Origin: Nitrospira sp.
GTDB lineage: Bacteria; Nitrospirota; Nitrospiria; Nitrospirales; Nitrospiraceae
DNA: 64,000 nt
Direction of reading: 5' to 3'
Assembly (NCBI GenBank): GCA_022226955.1
Contig: CP092079.1
Coordinates: 337,666-401,665, forward strand
The translations under genes were made by a program, and so were the position numbers. Below are positions 16,680-25,354 of this stretch, piece by piece; position 1 is the stretch's first letter, and every line of letters begins with the position of its first letter. Under the pieces are notes generated by a model. That model was not told the origin of the DNA. It was given only the letters and a program-made list of their open reading frames with translations, and did not search any database.

Positions 16680-17981
16680 ATGCCTATTGCTCGGTCCACT
16701 CATCGTTCGGTGATCGCTGAAACCATTGCCATTGGGTCTGAGCTCTTAGTCGGTGGACGATCCGACAGCAACTCGCTCTTTATTACCGAAGCGCTAGGAC
16801 GGCTGGGGATCGAAGTCCGCTTCAAATCCATTGTCGGGGATGACCTGGCCGATATGGTGCAGGTGTTGAAGACGGCCGTGAGCCGGGCAGGCGTGGTCAT
16901 CATGACCGGCGGGCTTGGTCCCACGGTGGACGATTGCACGAGAGAAGCCGTGGTGAAGGCCACCGGGCGGAGGCTCGCTCGTCGAAAAGCGGCGCTTGAG
17001 GGGATGACGGCGCGTCTGGCTCAGTGGGGACGGCGGCCGAACAAGGGGCAGCTGCGGCAGGCGATGATTCCCGCCGGCGCGACGGTGCTCGCGAATCCGG
17101 TCGGCTCCGCGCCGGGCTTTGCCATCGAGTGGAAAGGCGCGACGATTGTGGCGCTTCCCGGTGTGCCGCGCGAGATGGAAGCGATGATGGCGGACTCGGT
17201 CGTTCCGCTTCTAGCCGATCGACTTGCTCGCGCCATAAAAGTCCGTCCGCAACCGATTACTCGTCTCGTTTTTCATACCTGGGGGCTGCCGGAGGCGGAT
17301 GTCGATGCCAAGTTGCATGGGCTGATTCCAAAACATACGGCTATCGATCTGGGGCTGCTGGCGTCGCCGATGGGTGTACTGGTGTCGTTGACAACCAAGT
17401 CAGGCGTCGCGCGGCCGGTTTCGGACGATCTGCTGTCGTCCCTGGCGCAGAACGTGCGCGTCAAGCTCAGCGACTGCCTCTTTGCCGAAGGGCGCGAGAC
17501 GATGGAGGAAGTGGTGGGCCGGTTGTTGGCGGCGCAGCGACTGACGGTGGCTGTCGCGGAATCCTGCACCGGCGGGCTCATCGGCCATCGCCTCACGCAG
17601 GTGCCCGGTTCGTCGGCCTATGTCGATCGCGGGGCGATCACCTATAGCAATCAGTCGAAGAGCGAAATGCTGGGAGTGCCTGAAGCGCTCATCGCCAAAC
17701 ATGGTGCGGTGAGTGCAGAAGTTGCCGCGGCGATGGCCAAGGGAATTCGCGAGCGAGCCGGCGTCTCAGTCGGGCTGAGCGTGACTGGCATTGCCGGGCC
17801 GGGCGGGGCGACCGCTACCAAGCCAGTTGGGTTGGTCTATATCGGACTCGACGGCGGGGCAGGGCATGTGCTCACAAAAGAATTTCGCTTTCACGGCGAC
17901 CGGTCGGTCATCAAGCAGCGGTCGTCGCAGGCCGCGCTCAATCTTCTGCGTCTGTGGTTGATCGACCGGGATCAGGCATGA
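16680..17981 (+). CDS. cinA: CinA-like protein (NMN deamidase / competence-damage protein)
   Basis: 433 residues with both CinA domains. The N-terminal MoaB/MogA-like domain shows AIGSELLVGGRSDSN and IMTGGLGPTVDD; it is associated with ADP-ribose pyrophosphatase activity in the family. The C-terminal nicotinamide-nucleotide amidohydrolase domain shows VAESCTGGLIGHRLT and SVTGIAGPGG. It recycles NMN in pyridine nucleotide metabolism. The stop overlaps the thpR start by ATGA. Confidence 0.92.
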   Translation: MPIARSTHRSVIAETIAIGSELLVGGRSDSNSLFITEALGRLGIEVRFKSIVGDDLADMVQVLKTAVSRAGVVIMTGGLGPTVDDCTREAVVKATGRRLARRKAALEGMTARLAQWGRRPNKGQLRQAMIPAGATVLANPVGSAPGFAIEWKGATIVALPGVPREMEAMMADSVVPLLADRLARAIKVRPQPITRLVFHTWGLPEADVDAKLHGLIPKHTAIDLGLLASPMGVLVSLTTKSGVARPVSDDLLSSLAQNVRVKLSDCLFAEGRETMEEVVGRLLAAQRLTVAVAESCTGGLIGHRLTQVPGSSAYVDRGAITYSNQSKSEMLGVPEALIAKHGAVSAEVAAAMAKGIRERAGVSVGLSVTGIAGPGGATATKPVGLVYIGLDGGAGHVLTKEFRFHGDRSVIKQRSSQAALNLLRLWLIDRDQA

Positions 17982-18589
17982 TTCGAGCTTTTCTGGCTGT
18001 CGAGTTGTCACAGGATGTACGAAGCCGGATCGCATTGGCCCAGCAAAGTCTGAAAGCCGCTCTCGCGCGCGAACTCCCGAGAGCGGTCCGCCTCTCGTGG
18101 GTGCAACCGGCCTCAATCCATCTCACGGTCAAATTTCTCGGCGACATGGATGAGCAGGTCATCGAACCGCTGCGCGAAGCGCTTGCCGAGGCCGTACATG
18201 ATTATCGAGCGCTGGCTATTCCGCTCGAACGGCTCGGAGCTTTTCCCTCTTTGCAATCTCCGCGCGTCCTTTGGGTGGGCCCATCGGAACAATGGCAGCA
18301 GGGCGACGAAGCGAAGCGACTGGCTGCGCTTCATCAATCGGTCGAAACTTATTGCGATGCATTAGGCTTTGCGATGGACGGCAGACCCTTGAGTCCGCAT
18401 CTGACGCTGGCCAGGATCAAAGCGGGCTGGCGCGAGTTCGGCCAGGCCTTGACCAAGAGTGGCGTACTGGACCAGTCGCTCTCATTGGGCGCGCTGGCGG
18501 TGGATTCGGTCGCCTTGATGAAGAGCGAATTGAACCCAACCGGGTCAGTCTATACGAAGCTATGGGATGTGCGGCTGAGTGGAAGCTGA
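17978..18589 (+). CDS. thpR: RNA 2',3'-cyclic phosphodiesterase
   Basis: 203 residues starting at the ATGA overlap with cinA. Both catalytic H-x-T/S-h motifs of the 2H phosphoesterase superfamily are present: HLTVKFLG (about residue 48) and HLTLARI (about 139). The family hydrolyses RNA 2',3'-cyclic phosphate ends and can join tRNA halves in vitro. Coupling to cinA is a common arrangement. Confidence 0.9.
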   Translation: MIRAFLAVELSQDVRSRIALAQQSLKAALARELPRAVRLSWVQPASIHLTVKFLGDMDEQVIEPLREALAEAVHDYRALAIPLERLGAFPSLQSPRVLWVGPSEQWQQGDEAKRLAALHQSVETYCDALGFAMDGRPLSPHLTLARIKAGWREFGQALTKSGVLDQSLSLGALAVDSVALMKSELNPTGSVYTKLWDVRLSGS

Positions 18590-18605
18590 TTTTCAGGTCT
18601 TGCAG

Positions 18606-18713
18606 ATGAACAACGTGCGTCCATCCGGTGGGAATCGGTCGCGATATGTGGAAAGTTCTGAAATGCGAGACGTCGTCACAGAAATCGTCAATGGGCTGGT
18701 GGGGGATAGATAA
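18606..18713 (+). CDS. Possible 35-residue ORF
   Basis: A short frame between thpR and the next gene encodes a peptide with RYVESSEMRDVVTEIVNG. A weak AGG lies eight bases upstream. It ends five bases before the gene at 18719, which would suit coupling. No known family; may be chance. Confidence 0.2.
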   Translation: MNNVRPSGGNRSRYVESSEMRDVVTEIVNGLVGDR

Positions 18714-18718
18714 AGGGG

Positions 18719-19048
18719 ATGGCGCCTCAGCATGCGAATTTAGCCGCAGGACGGTGGCAGACGCTCACATTGGCGGAACAGTTGGCCAATGTCGGCAGTG
18801 ATGTGGCCCGGGCCCATCGATGGCAGCAAAAAGATCCACAACAGTGCGAGAAAGCGTTCGTGCGCGCCTTGGAACTTCTCGATCTGACAATCGGCGATCC
18901 TCGCTGGAAAGGCCGCAGGAAAGAACTCACGCGCGTGCGGGAATTATTGTGCGATGCGATGTTCGGTGGGAAAGAGTATGGAAGTGACCTTGCGAGCCTG
19001 GATCGGTATTTCTATCCCTTCGCCGTGGCGGCACGCGCCGGCCGGTAA
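18719..19048 (+). CDS. Conserved-looking small hypothetical protein
   Basis: 109 residues, soluble and helical: AEQLANVGSDVARAHRWQQK, RALELLDLTIGDPRWKGRRK and REL. I recall this pattern in small proteins of many bacteria, often near nucleotidyltransferase or toxin-antitoxin genes, but with no assigned function. AAAGGGG sits directly against the ATG, closer than a normal ribosome site. Confidence 0.65.
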   Translation: MAPQHANLAAGRWQTLTLAEQLANVGSDVARAHRWQQKDPQQCEKAFVRALELLDLTIGDPRWKGRRKELTRVRELLCDAMFGGKEYGSDLASLDRYFYPFAVAARAGR

Positions 19049-19094
19049 GCTTCATTAGTACTTCCTCAAGAAGTGGATGTTAGCCAGCTTGTAT

Positions 19095-19847
19095 TCATGG
19101 TCTATTTGGCAGGGCTGCGAGAGCGGTCGTATAGATAAACGCCAGCTTCTTGCGCGATGTCGTTAATGTAGTTTTCCGAAGACGACCGACCGTCTCGGTC
19201 ACCAAAACGGGCGGAACACCGTGCCCGTGCATGACCTCATCGGCGACGATGATGATGTCCTTCATCGACATATCTTGGGCAAACGCATCAAATTCGGGCT
19301 CGCGACCAGCGACGGCGCGTTCTCGCTGTCGGCTCGCCAGTGGCGAGTAGTGCATGACCGACGAGAGGTTACGATTCGTCGTATTCTGAGAGAGAAGAGC
19401 TAGCACCTTCTTGCCTATCGCTACTATCTTCGCGTTCGATTTTGCGACGAGTGCCAGTTCGTCGCGAAGAAGAGTCAGCCAACGCGCGTATCTCTCCGGA
19501 CGATCCTCATTTGCTTTGGCAACGGTCATAGCCCCCTTAGACACGTCAGTAATGTGGTATGTCCAACCCCGTGGTATGAACGTCCTTCGAGCAGCATAGT
19601 GGAGGATGAAGTCCTCCGGGGACCACATGAAGTTTCGGAAGCCGGCTGCGACTCTTGAGGCTGCCTCAGAGGGTGTCCGTGCCCAGCGCCCGAGGGATGG
19701 CTCCATCGCGACGAAGATGACATCGACAGGAGCAGATGGCGTGAAGTTCGGAAGATAGACGTCGCTGTCGGCCGCTGCTGCCGTTGCGAACCTTCTCTCC
19801 AGGTCTTGCATTTCTATGGCGAAGGTATCAGTGGCAGTCATACTCAT
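19095..19847 (-). CDS. Uracil-DNA-glycosylase-fold-like protein, uncertain
   Basis: 250 residues from the ATG at 19847 (alternatives at 19841 and 19910). The core VDVIFVAMEPSLG, then FIPRGWTYHITDVSKGA and KIVAIGKKV, resembles the layout of UDG-superfamily proteins (motif after beta-1, later hh-hG strand), but catalytic residues are not the standard ones. Function is therefore not assigned. It lies next to repeats and toxin-antitoxin genes, so it is accessory. Confidence 0.5.
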   Translation of the reverse strand: MSMTATDTFAIEMQDLERRFATAAAADSDVYLPNFTPSAPVDVIFVAMEPSLGRWARTPSEAASRVAAGFRNFMWSPEDFILHYAARRTFIPRGWTYHITDVSKGAMTVAKANEDRPERYARWLTLLRDELALVAKSNAKIVAIGKKVLALLSQNTTNRNLSSVMHYSPLASRQRERAVAGREPEFDAFAQDMSMKDIIIVADEVMHGHGVPPVLVTETVGRLRKTTLTTSRKKLAFIYTTALAALPNRP

Positions 19848-19905
19848 TCTCTGCCCAACAAGGTTTAGGCGGATCCGTATAAGGGCTGGATTTGCCGATG
19901 TCTGC

Positions 19906-19960
19906 GACAAAACAAAGACAAAACAAAGGACAAAACAAAGGGGTCGGGAGTCTTTGTTTT
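19906..19960. repeat. Short tandem repeats and hairpin (REP-like)
   Basis: Three tandem copies of (G)ACAAAACAAAG occupy 19906-19940. The last pairs with CTTTGTTTT at 19952-19960 to form a nine-base stem around GGGTCGGGAGT. Such a motif resembles the REP-type palindromes mobilised by single-strand transposases, from memory. It lies immediately upstream of the gene at 19847. Confidence 0.6.
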
Positions 19961-20143
19961 AAGCCCATCCGATCACCTCTCTGGCCCCAATTGCGAGTTC
20001 AGTCCAAACCGGTTCCTCATCTGCCGCTGTCAGCCTCGGAAACCGCCATCTACAGAAAGCTGGGCTAGTTATTCTTGGCGGCCGCGGTTCTCTGTTCCAG
20101 TTGTCCCGCGTATGCGACAGCGAAGCATGGCGGCTGCCGTCTG

Positions 20144-20461
20144 CTAGCCTCCGATGTCCCAAGGTTCTCGGCGGATGAGCGCTTGCAGATCTCGCGAGCT
20201 GTGTATAACTCGAAGTATAACGACTCCGTCGTTTTGTACGAGGTACACGATGCGGTAACTTCTGAAGATCACTTCACGTAGGTCTGGGCGGTTGAACTCA
20301 GGCACGATGCGTCCGATGTGGGGAGTCTTGCGGAGCGTTTCAGCGGATTCCGCAATGTGATCGACGAACGTGACCGCATGGAGAATGGAATCGCGGGCGA
20401 TAAAGTTTTCGATATCCTGAAGATCGGTGCCGGCGGTCAGCGACCAGCGGACTTGCGCCAT
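20144..20461 (-). CDS. parE: RelE/ParE-family toxin
   Basis: 105 residues with the ParE/RelE fold: AGTDLQDIENFIARDS helix, TLRKTPHIGRIVPEF and the strand REVIFRSYRIVYLV. ParE toxins poison DNA gyrase and RelE-like toxins cut mRNA on the ribosome; sequence alone does not decide between them. The start overlaps the upstream antitoxin gene by 25 bases, the usual toxin-antitoxin order. Confidence 0.85.
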   Translation of the reverse strand: MAQVRWSLTAGTDLQDIENFIARDSILHAVTFVDHIAESAETLRKTPHIGRIVPEFNRPDLREVIFRSYRIVYLVQNDGVVILRVIHSSRDLQALIRREPWDIGG

Positions 20462-20634
20462 CGGGCGACTCTTTCTTTCAGCTCGTCTTGTGTTATGACG
20501 CGTCCCTCAGCCACGTCTTGGAGGCCCTTTTCCACCTGTTGCTTAAAGAACAACTGTTCCATAATAGTGCCGGTGGTGACGTCATCGGGCAGCTTCTGAA
20601 TCATCGCAAGGGCTTCGGCTTTAGCCTTCGCCAT
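20437..20634 (-). CDS. Antitoxin of the ParE-type module
   Basis: 65 residues, ATG with AGGAGG five bases upstream. The N-terminus contains MIQKLPDDVTTGTIMEQLFF and the C-terminus the basic/acidic helix ITQDELKERVARW typical of antitoxins that wrap ParE/RelE toxins. It is translated just before and overlapping the toxin. Confidence 0.8.
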   Translation of the reverse strand: MAKAKAEALAMIQKLPDDVTTGTIMEQLFFKQQVEKGLQDVAEGRVITQDELKERVARWRKSAGR

Positions 20635-20668
20635 AGAGACCTCCTCCTACGCCAGTTCTAAGGGTAGG

Positions 20669-20872
20669 CTATGCCCGGAAGGCACAAAAATCAAGGCTGG
20701 TCGCGTCGCTGGTCAAACTCTTTGTGCTCATGCGCTGGTCGGGTTCGAGGACGATGACGGTTGTTCCCGCTACGAGGCGAGCGGCATATTTCCCGCGCAC
20801 GAGCTTGCCGAAGTCCGAACGCGTATATTCCAGCCGTAGGTCGTCAGTTGCTTTACGATTTTCTTTTTTCAT
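20669..20872 (-). CDS. Solo antitoxin-like protein, altered C-terminus
   Basis: 67 residues, ATG with GGAGG four bases upstream. MKKENRKATDDLRLEY and RGKYAARLVAGTTVIVLEPD match a widespread small antitoxin-like family (RGKY-x3-x3-GTN-V-x-L-D/EPD). In that family the end usually reads VAxxFP...AVNxALR; here it is replaced by an unrelated tail (QRMSTKSLTSDATSLDFC), suggesting truncation or a small rearrangement. No partner toxin is adjacent. Confidence 0.6.
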   Translation of the reverse strand: MKKENRKATDDLRLEYTRSDFGKLVRGKYAARLVAGTTVIVLEPDQRMSTKSLTSDATSLDFCAFRA

Positions 20873-20939
20873 AAATCCTCCGTTCCTGTTTCGTTACTGG
20901 AGGAGCGCTGAATGGCGAGTCAAGTCTACTGCAAAGACG

Positions 20940-20968
20940 AGTGAGTATCCACCTTGGTTGGACTCACT
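20940..20968 (+). terminator. Hairpin upstream of recA
   Basis: AGTGAG-TA-TCCA pairs TGGA-CTCACT around a seven-base loop, followed by TTTCTT. It has terminator form but no plus-strand gene precedes it; it may be a processed or attenuating structure, or chance. Confidence 0.3.
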
Positions 20969-21077
20969 TTCTTGAATATCTGGGGGTGCTGGACTTGGCG
21001 GTTTATTCGTGATGGTAGGGTATGCCGAGAGTTTCAAGATCGCCATGTGCGGACTAGGTTTCCTTTTCTCGCTTGGG

Positions 21078-21083
21078 TATAAT
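21078..21083 (+). promoter_or_regulatory. Candidate -10 box of recA
   Basis: A perfect TATAAT lies 40 bases before the recA ATG, but the -35 region (TAGGTT) is poor. I see no recognisable LexA operator of the E. coli or Bacillus type. Confidence 0.4.
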
Positions 21084-21122
21084 CCCCGTTCCTGATTCCT
21101 TCCATCCATGTAGGAGATACGC

Positions 21123-22205
21123 ATGTCAGAGAAAGACGACAAGAAGCGCGCGCTGGAGCTGGCCCTCTCGCAGATCGAGAAGCAGTACGGGAAGGGCGCC
21201 ATTATGAAGCTGGGGACGGAGGAGCGCCCTGCCGATGTGCCGGCGATTTCGACCGGGTCCTTGGGGCTCGACATCGCTTTGGGAGTCGGAGGCTTGCCGC
21301 GTGGACGGGTCATTGAAATCTTCGGGCCGGAGTCGTCGGGCAAGACGACGATGACGCTTCATTGTATTGCCGAAGTGCAGAAGACCGGCGGTGTGGCGGC
21401 GTTTATCGATGCCGAACATGCGCTCGATCTCAACTATGCCAAGAAGCTGGGTGTGCAAGCGGATGATCTGCTGGTTTCTCAGCCGGATACCGGAGAACAG
21501 GCGCTGGAAATCGCCGAGACGCTGGTTCGCAGCGGGGCGGTCGATCTGATCGTGGTGGACTCGGTGGCGGCCCTTACGCCGCGGGCTGAAATCGAAGGCG
21601 AGATGGGCGATTCTCACATGGGCTTGCAGGCGCGGCTTATGTCGCAAGCCTTGCGCAAGCTGACGGCGGCGATTGCCAAGTCGCAGACGACGCTGATTTT
21701 CATCAACCAAATCCGCATGAAGATCGGCGTGATGTTCGGGAATCCCGAGACGACGACTGGCGGCAATGCGCTGAAGTTTTATGCCTCAGTTCGTTTGGAT
21801 ATCCGCCGCATTGAGTCGGTGAAAGAGGGCCAGGATGTGATGGGAAACCGGGTGCGCGTCAAAGTGGTGAAGAACAAAATGGCGCCGCCGTTCCGCCAGG
21901 CAGAGTTCGACATCATGTTTGCCGAAGGCATTTCAAAGACCGGCGAGTTGGTCGATATCGGGGTCGAGAAGAAAATCATCGATAAGTCTGGAGCCTGGTA
22001 CTCCTATAAAGGTGAGCGGGTTGGGCAGGGGCGCGATGCCGCGCGCGAATTCCTCAAGAATAATCTCGCTGCGGCGAATGAAGTTGAAGCGAAGCTGCGC
22101 GAACTGGCCGGAGTGCCGGCCCGTCATGAGAAAAAGGCTGACCCGAAAGAAGAGAAGCCGGCTGCAAAAGCTGAAAAGGGTGAGGAGAAGCGAGCCCATA
22201 AGTAG
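21123..22205 (+). CDS. recA: Recombinase RecA
   Basis: 360 residues, ATG with AGGAG six bases upstream. Complete RecA: Walker [10 protein letters not shown] (62-70), DAEHALD, the VVDSVAAL Walker B, QALRKLT with the L1/L2 loop region containing [20 protein letters not shown], and an acidic/lysine C-terminal tail. RecA forms filaments on single-stranded DNA, promotes strand exchange and triggers LexA cleavage. It is followed by recX, its inhibitor. Confidence 0.97.
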   Translation: MSEKDDKKRALELALSQIEKQYGKGAIMKLGTEERPADVPAISTGSLGLDIALGVGGLPRGRVIEIFGPESSGKTTMTLHCIAEVQKTGGVAAFIDAEHALDLNYAKKLGVQADDLLVSQPDTGEQALEIAETLVRSGAVDLIVVDSVAALTPRAEIEGEMGDSHMGLQARLMSQALRKLTAAIAKSQTTLIFINQIRMKIGVMFGNPETTTGGNALKFYASVRLDIRRIESVKEGQDVMGNRVRVKVVKNKMAPPFRQAEFDIMFAEGISKTGELVDIGVEKKIIDKSGAWYSYKGERVGQGRDAAREFLKNNLAAANEVEAKLRELAGVPARHEKKADPKEEKPAAKAEKGEEKRAHK

Positions 22206-22228
22206 ACGCATGGGTAGGCGGTAAGTCA

Positions 22229-22720
22229 GTGGGTGTGAAAAAGCGGCCGGCGCCATCGACCTCAGAGGAGTGGATGCATCTGGCGGTGCGGTATCTGGCT
22301 CGCTGGGATCGGACCGTGGCTCAGGTGGAGCAGTTTCTGCTGAGCAAAGGCGCTTCGACTTCTCGGGCAAAACAGGTGATCGGCCGGTTGTCCGATCTTC
22401 GGTATCTCGATGATCGGGCCTATGCCGAGCGGTGGATTGAGAGCCGGTTGGCGCGACAGCCGATGGGGCGTGAGCGGCTTCTGGCGGAGTTGCTGGGCAA
22501 AGGCATTCAGGAAGCCCTGGCTGAGAAGGCCGTCCAGGACGCATTTTGCGGGATTGATGAAGAAGCTCTGGCCCGGCGGGCGCTGAAGGTCTGGCAGCGC
22601 AAAGGACGGCGAGTGACCCTCCTCCAGGCGGCCCGCCTCCTACGTCAGTGGGGTTTCGGTGACGAGGCGATCGAGCGTACGATACGGGATCGCTTTGAAC
22701 ATGAAGGACTTGATGCATGA
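22229..22720 (+). CDS. recX: Regulatory protein RecX
   Basis: 163 residues from a GTG at 22229, 24 bases after recA. Three-helix repeat pattern of RecX is visible: AVRYLARWDRTVAQVEQFL, IGRLSDLRYLDDRAYAERWI, and the later LLRQWGFGDEAIERTI. RecX binds RecA filaments and limits their activity. The stop overlaps the alaS start by ATGA. Confidence 0.9.
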   Translation: MGVKKRPAPSTSEEWMHLAVRYLARWDRTVAQVEQFLLSKGASTSRAKQVIGRLSDLRYLDDRAYAERWIESRLARQPMGRERLLAELLGKGIQEALAEKAVQDAFCGIDEEALARRALKVWQRKGRRVTLLQAARLLRQWGFGDEAIERTIRDRFEHEGLDA

Positions 22721-25350
22721 AGAATAGCGCGCGCGAACTTCGTCAATCGTTTATCCGGTATTTCGAGCAGCAGGGACACCAGGCGGTGCCGAGCTCGTCC
22801 TTGATTCCCCAGGCCGACCCGACCCTGTTGTTTACGAATGCTGGCATGAATCAGTTCAAACGGGTGTTTCTCGGCGAGGAGACGCGGGCCTATAAGCGCG
22901 CCGTGACGGTGCAGAAGTGTCTGCGGGCCGGCGGCAAGCACAACGATTTGGAAAATGTCGGGTACACGCGGCGGCATCATACTTTTTTCGAGATGCTGGG
23001 GAACTTTTCGTTCGGCGACTATTTCAAGGAAGAGGCGATTCTTTTTGGCTGGGAGTTCCTGACAAAGACCGTCGGGCTCGACAAGAGCCGGATGTGGGTC
23101 ACGATCTTCCGCGAAGACGATGAAGCCGATCAGCTCTGGAAGAAGATCGGGGTGTCGCCCTCGCGCATCGTTCGGTGCGATGAAAAAGATAACTTCTGGC
23201 AGATGGCCGATACGGGGCCCTGCGGCCCTTGCTCGGAGCTGCATTTCGATCAAGGCTCGGCGGTGCCGGGCGACGATACGCCGAACGGCGAAGGCGACCG
23301 GGTTATCGAGATCTGGAATCTCGTCTTCATGCAATACAACCGGGATCTGTCTGGGAAGCTGAACCCCTTGCCCAAGCCCAGCATCGATACCGGCATGGGC
23401 TTGGAGCGGTTAGCCGCGGTGGCGCAGGGTGTCTTGAGCAACTACGACAGCGATCTCTTCACGCCGCTGCTGGGCGCGATCGGCACGCGCGCCGGGATGT
23501 CATATGGCAAGAAGGAACAGGCCGACCGCTCGATGCGGGTGATCGCCGACCATTTGCGGGCGATCAGCTTTTTGATGACTGACGGGGTGTTGCCTTCCAA
23601 TGAAGGGCGCGGCTATGTGCTCCGGCGCATTCTCCGCCGCGCGGCCCGCCACGGGCGATTGCTCGGGATTGTGGAGCCCTTCTTGTACGAGTTGACGGCG
23701 ACGGTGGTCGATCAAATGGGCGAGGCCTATTCCGAAGTGACGGCGGCCGCCGGCACGATTGCCGAGGCGACGCGCGGTGAGGAAGAACGGTTCATCGCCA
23801 CGCTCGATCAAGGCCTGCCGATTCTCACCGATATGATCGAGAAGGCACGTGCGGCCGGCAAGACCCAGTTGTCCGGGACCGACATCTTCAAGCTGTACGA
23901 CACCTACGGGTTCCCGATGGACCTCATTCAAGAGGCCTGTCGTGAACAGAACATGACCGTCGATGAGCAGGGGTTCGATCAGGCGATTGAGGAACAGCGG
24001 AACCGCGCGCGCAAGACCGGCGGGTTCGAGCAGGAAACCGCCAGACCGGCGGTGGCGGAATTAGCTGGGCGTCTCGGTGCGACGAAGTTCGTCGGCTATG
24101 ACCGGCTGGATACCGACGCGGTGTTGCAGGCGATTCTCAAGTCCGACCGGATGGTCAAAGAAGCGGCCGAAGGCGATGAAGTGGAAGTTGCCCTGGATGT
24201 AACGCCGTTCTACGCGGAGGGCGGCGGTCAGATGGGCGACCAAGGTGTGTTGGTTGGTTCAGAAGGTCGGTTGGAAATCAAGGAGACGACGAGGCCTGCG
24301 CCGACATTGATCCTGCATAAGGGCAGGGTGACGAAGGGGCGGATCCGGGAAGGCGAACAATTGCGGATGTCGGTCAATGCGACGACTCGGCAGGATGCCG
24401 CGCGGAACCATACGGCGACGCATTTGGTGCATGCGGCGTTGCGCGATATGCTGGGCCCGCATGTAAAGCAGTACGGCTCGCTGGTCGGACCGAATCGGCT
24501 GCGTTTCGACTTCGCGCATTTCCGCCCGCTCTCGACGCGCGATATCGACGAAATCGAGACGGTGGTGAACCATGAGATCCGCAAGAACGAAACAGTCTCG
24601 ACCGAAGTGATGAGCATCCAGGATGCCGTTGCCAAGGGCGCCCTGGCGTTCTTCGGCGATAAATATGGCGAGCAGGTGCGCGTTGTGACAGTCGAATCCT
24701 TCAGCAAAGAACTCTGCGGCGGTACGCACTGCCGGCACACCGGCGAGATCGGCCTGTTCCGCATTGTCTCGGAGACCGGTGTTGCCGCCGGTGTGCGGCG
24801 CATTGAAGCGCAGACCGGGAGCGGAGCCTATGCGCTCTTGAAGAAAGCCGAAGGGGAGATGCGGGAGTTGTCCGATCTGCTCAAGGTCGGGTCGGCTGAA
24901 TTGGTGAGCAAGACGCGCAAAGTCTTGTCGCAGCTCAAGGATAAAGAACGTGAGCTGGAAGAGTTGAAGCTGAAGATGGCCAGCGGGTCGGCGGTTGCAT
25001 CGAGCGCGAAGACGGTGGCCGGTGTGCCGGTGCATGTGCAGCGGACCGATGGATTGGACGTCAACGGCATGCGGGCGCTGGCCGATCAATTGCGGGATAA
25101 GATGAAGAGCGGTGTGGTTGCGCTTGGCGCGCCGACCGAAGACGGCAAAGTGGCGCTTCTCGTGGTCGTCACGAAAGATTTGACGGGCAAGCTGAAAGCC
25201 GGAGATTTGATTAAGGTCCTGGCCGCGGAAGTCGGCGGCACGGGCGGCGGGCGCCCTGAGATGGCCCAGGCCGGCGGCAAGGATGTGTCCCGTCTCGATG
25301 CCGCATTGGAAAAGGTATTTGGTCTGGTCGAATCCGCCCTTCAGCGGTAA
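22717..25350 (+). CDS. alaS: Alanyl-tRNA synthetase
   Basis: 877 residues, full-length class II synthetase charging tRNA-Ala. The aminoacylation core is at the N-terminus (LFTNAGMNQFKRVFLGEE, NVGYTRRHHTFFEMLGNFSF). The editing domain has HTATHLVHAAL (about 568) and CGGTHCRHTG (about 667), the zinc-binding HxxxH/CxxxH set. The C-terminal C-Ala domain ends with GGTGGGRPEMAQAGG. Start overlaps recX by ATGA, so translation is coupled. Confidence 0.97.
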   Translation: MKNSARELRQSFIRYFEQQGHQAVPSSSLIPQADPTLLFTNAGMNQFKRVFLGEETRAYKRAVTVQKCLRAGGKHNDLENVGYTRRHHTFFEMLGNFSFGDYFKEEAILFGWEFLTKTVGLDKSRMWVTIFREDDEADQLWKKIGVSPSRIVRCDEKDNFWQMADTGPCGPCSELHFDQGSAVPGDDTPNGEGDRVIEIWNLVFMQYNRDLSGKLNPLPKPSIDTGMGLERLAAVAQGVLSNYDSDLFTPLLGAIGTRAGMSYGKKEQADRSMRVIADHLRAISFLMTDGVLPSNEGRGYVLRRILRRAARHGRLLGIVEPFLYELTATVVDQMGEAYSEVTAAAGTIAEATRGEEERFIATLDQGLPILTDMIEKARAAGKTQLSGTDIFKLYDTYGFPMDLIQEACREQNMTVDEQGFDQAIEEQRNRARKTGGFEQETARPAVAELAGRLGATKFVGYDRLDTDAVLQAILKSDRMVKEAAEGDEVEVALDVTPFYAEGGGQMGDQGVLVGSEGRLEIKETTRPAPTLILHKGRVTKGRIREGEQLRMSVNATTRQDAARNHTATHLVHAALRDMLGPHVKQYGSLVGPNRLRFDFAHFRPLSTRDIDEIETVVNHEIRKNETVSTEVMSIQDAVAKGALAFFGDKYGEQVRVVTVESFSKELCGGTHCRHTGEIGLFRIVSETGVAAGVRRIEAQTGSGAYALLKKAEGEMRELSDLLKVGSAELVSKTRKVLSQLKDKERELEELKLKMASGSAVASSAKTVAGVPVHVQRTDGLDVNGMRALADQLRDKMKSGVVALGAPTEDGKVALLVVVTKDLTGKLKAGDLIKVLAAEVGGTGGGRPEMAQAGGKDVSRLDAALEKVFGLVESALQR

Positions 25351-25354
25351 ACTC

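Noticed and set aside
19959..20162. 67-codon frame after the ParE gene
   Set aside because: It lacks a ribosome site and overlaps the toxin stop; possibly a gene remnant but unsupported.
21001..21122. LexA operator upstream of recA
   Set aside because: No CTG-N10-CAG or GAAC-N4-GTTC match; the operator type in this phylum is not known to me.
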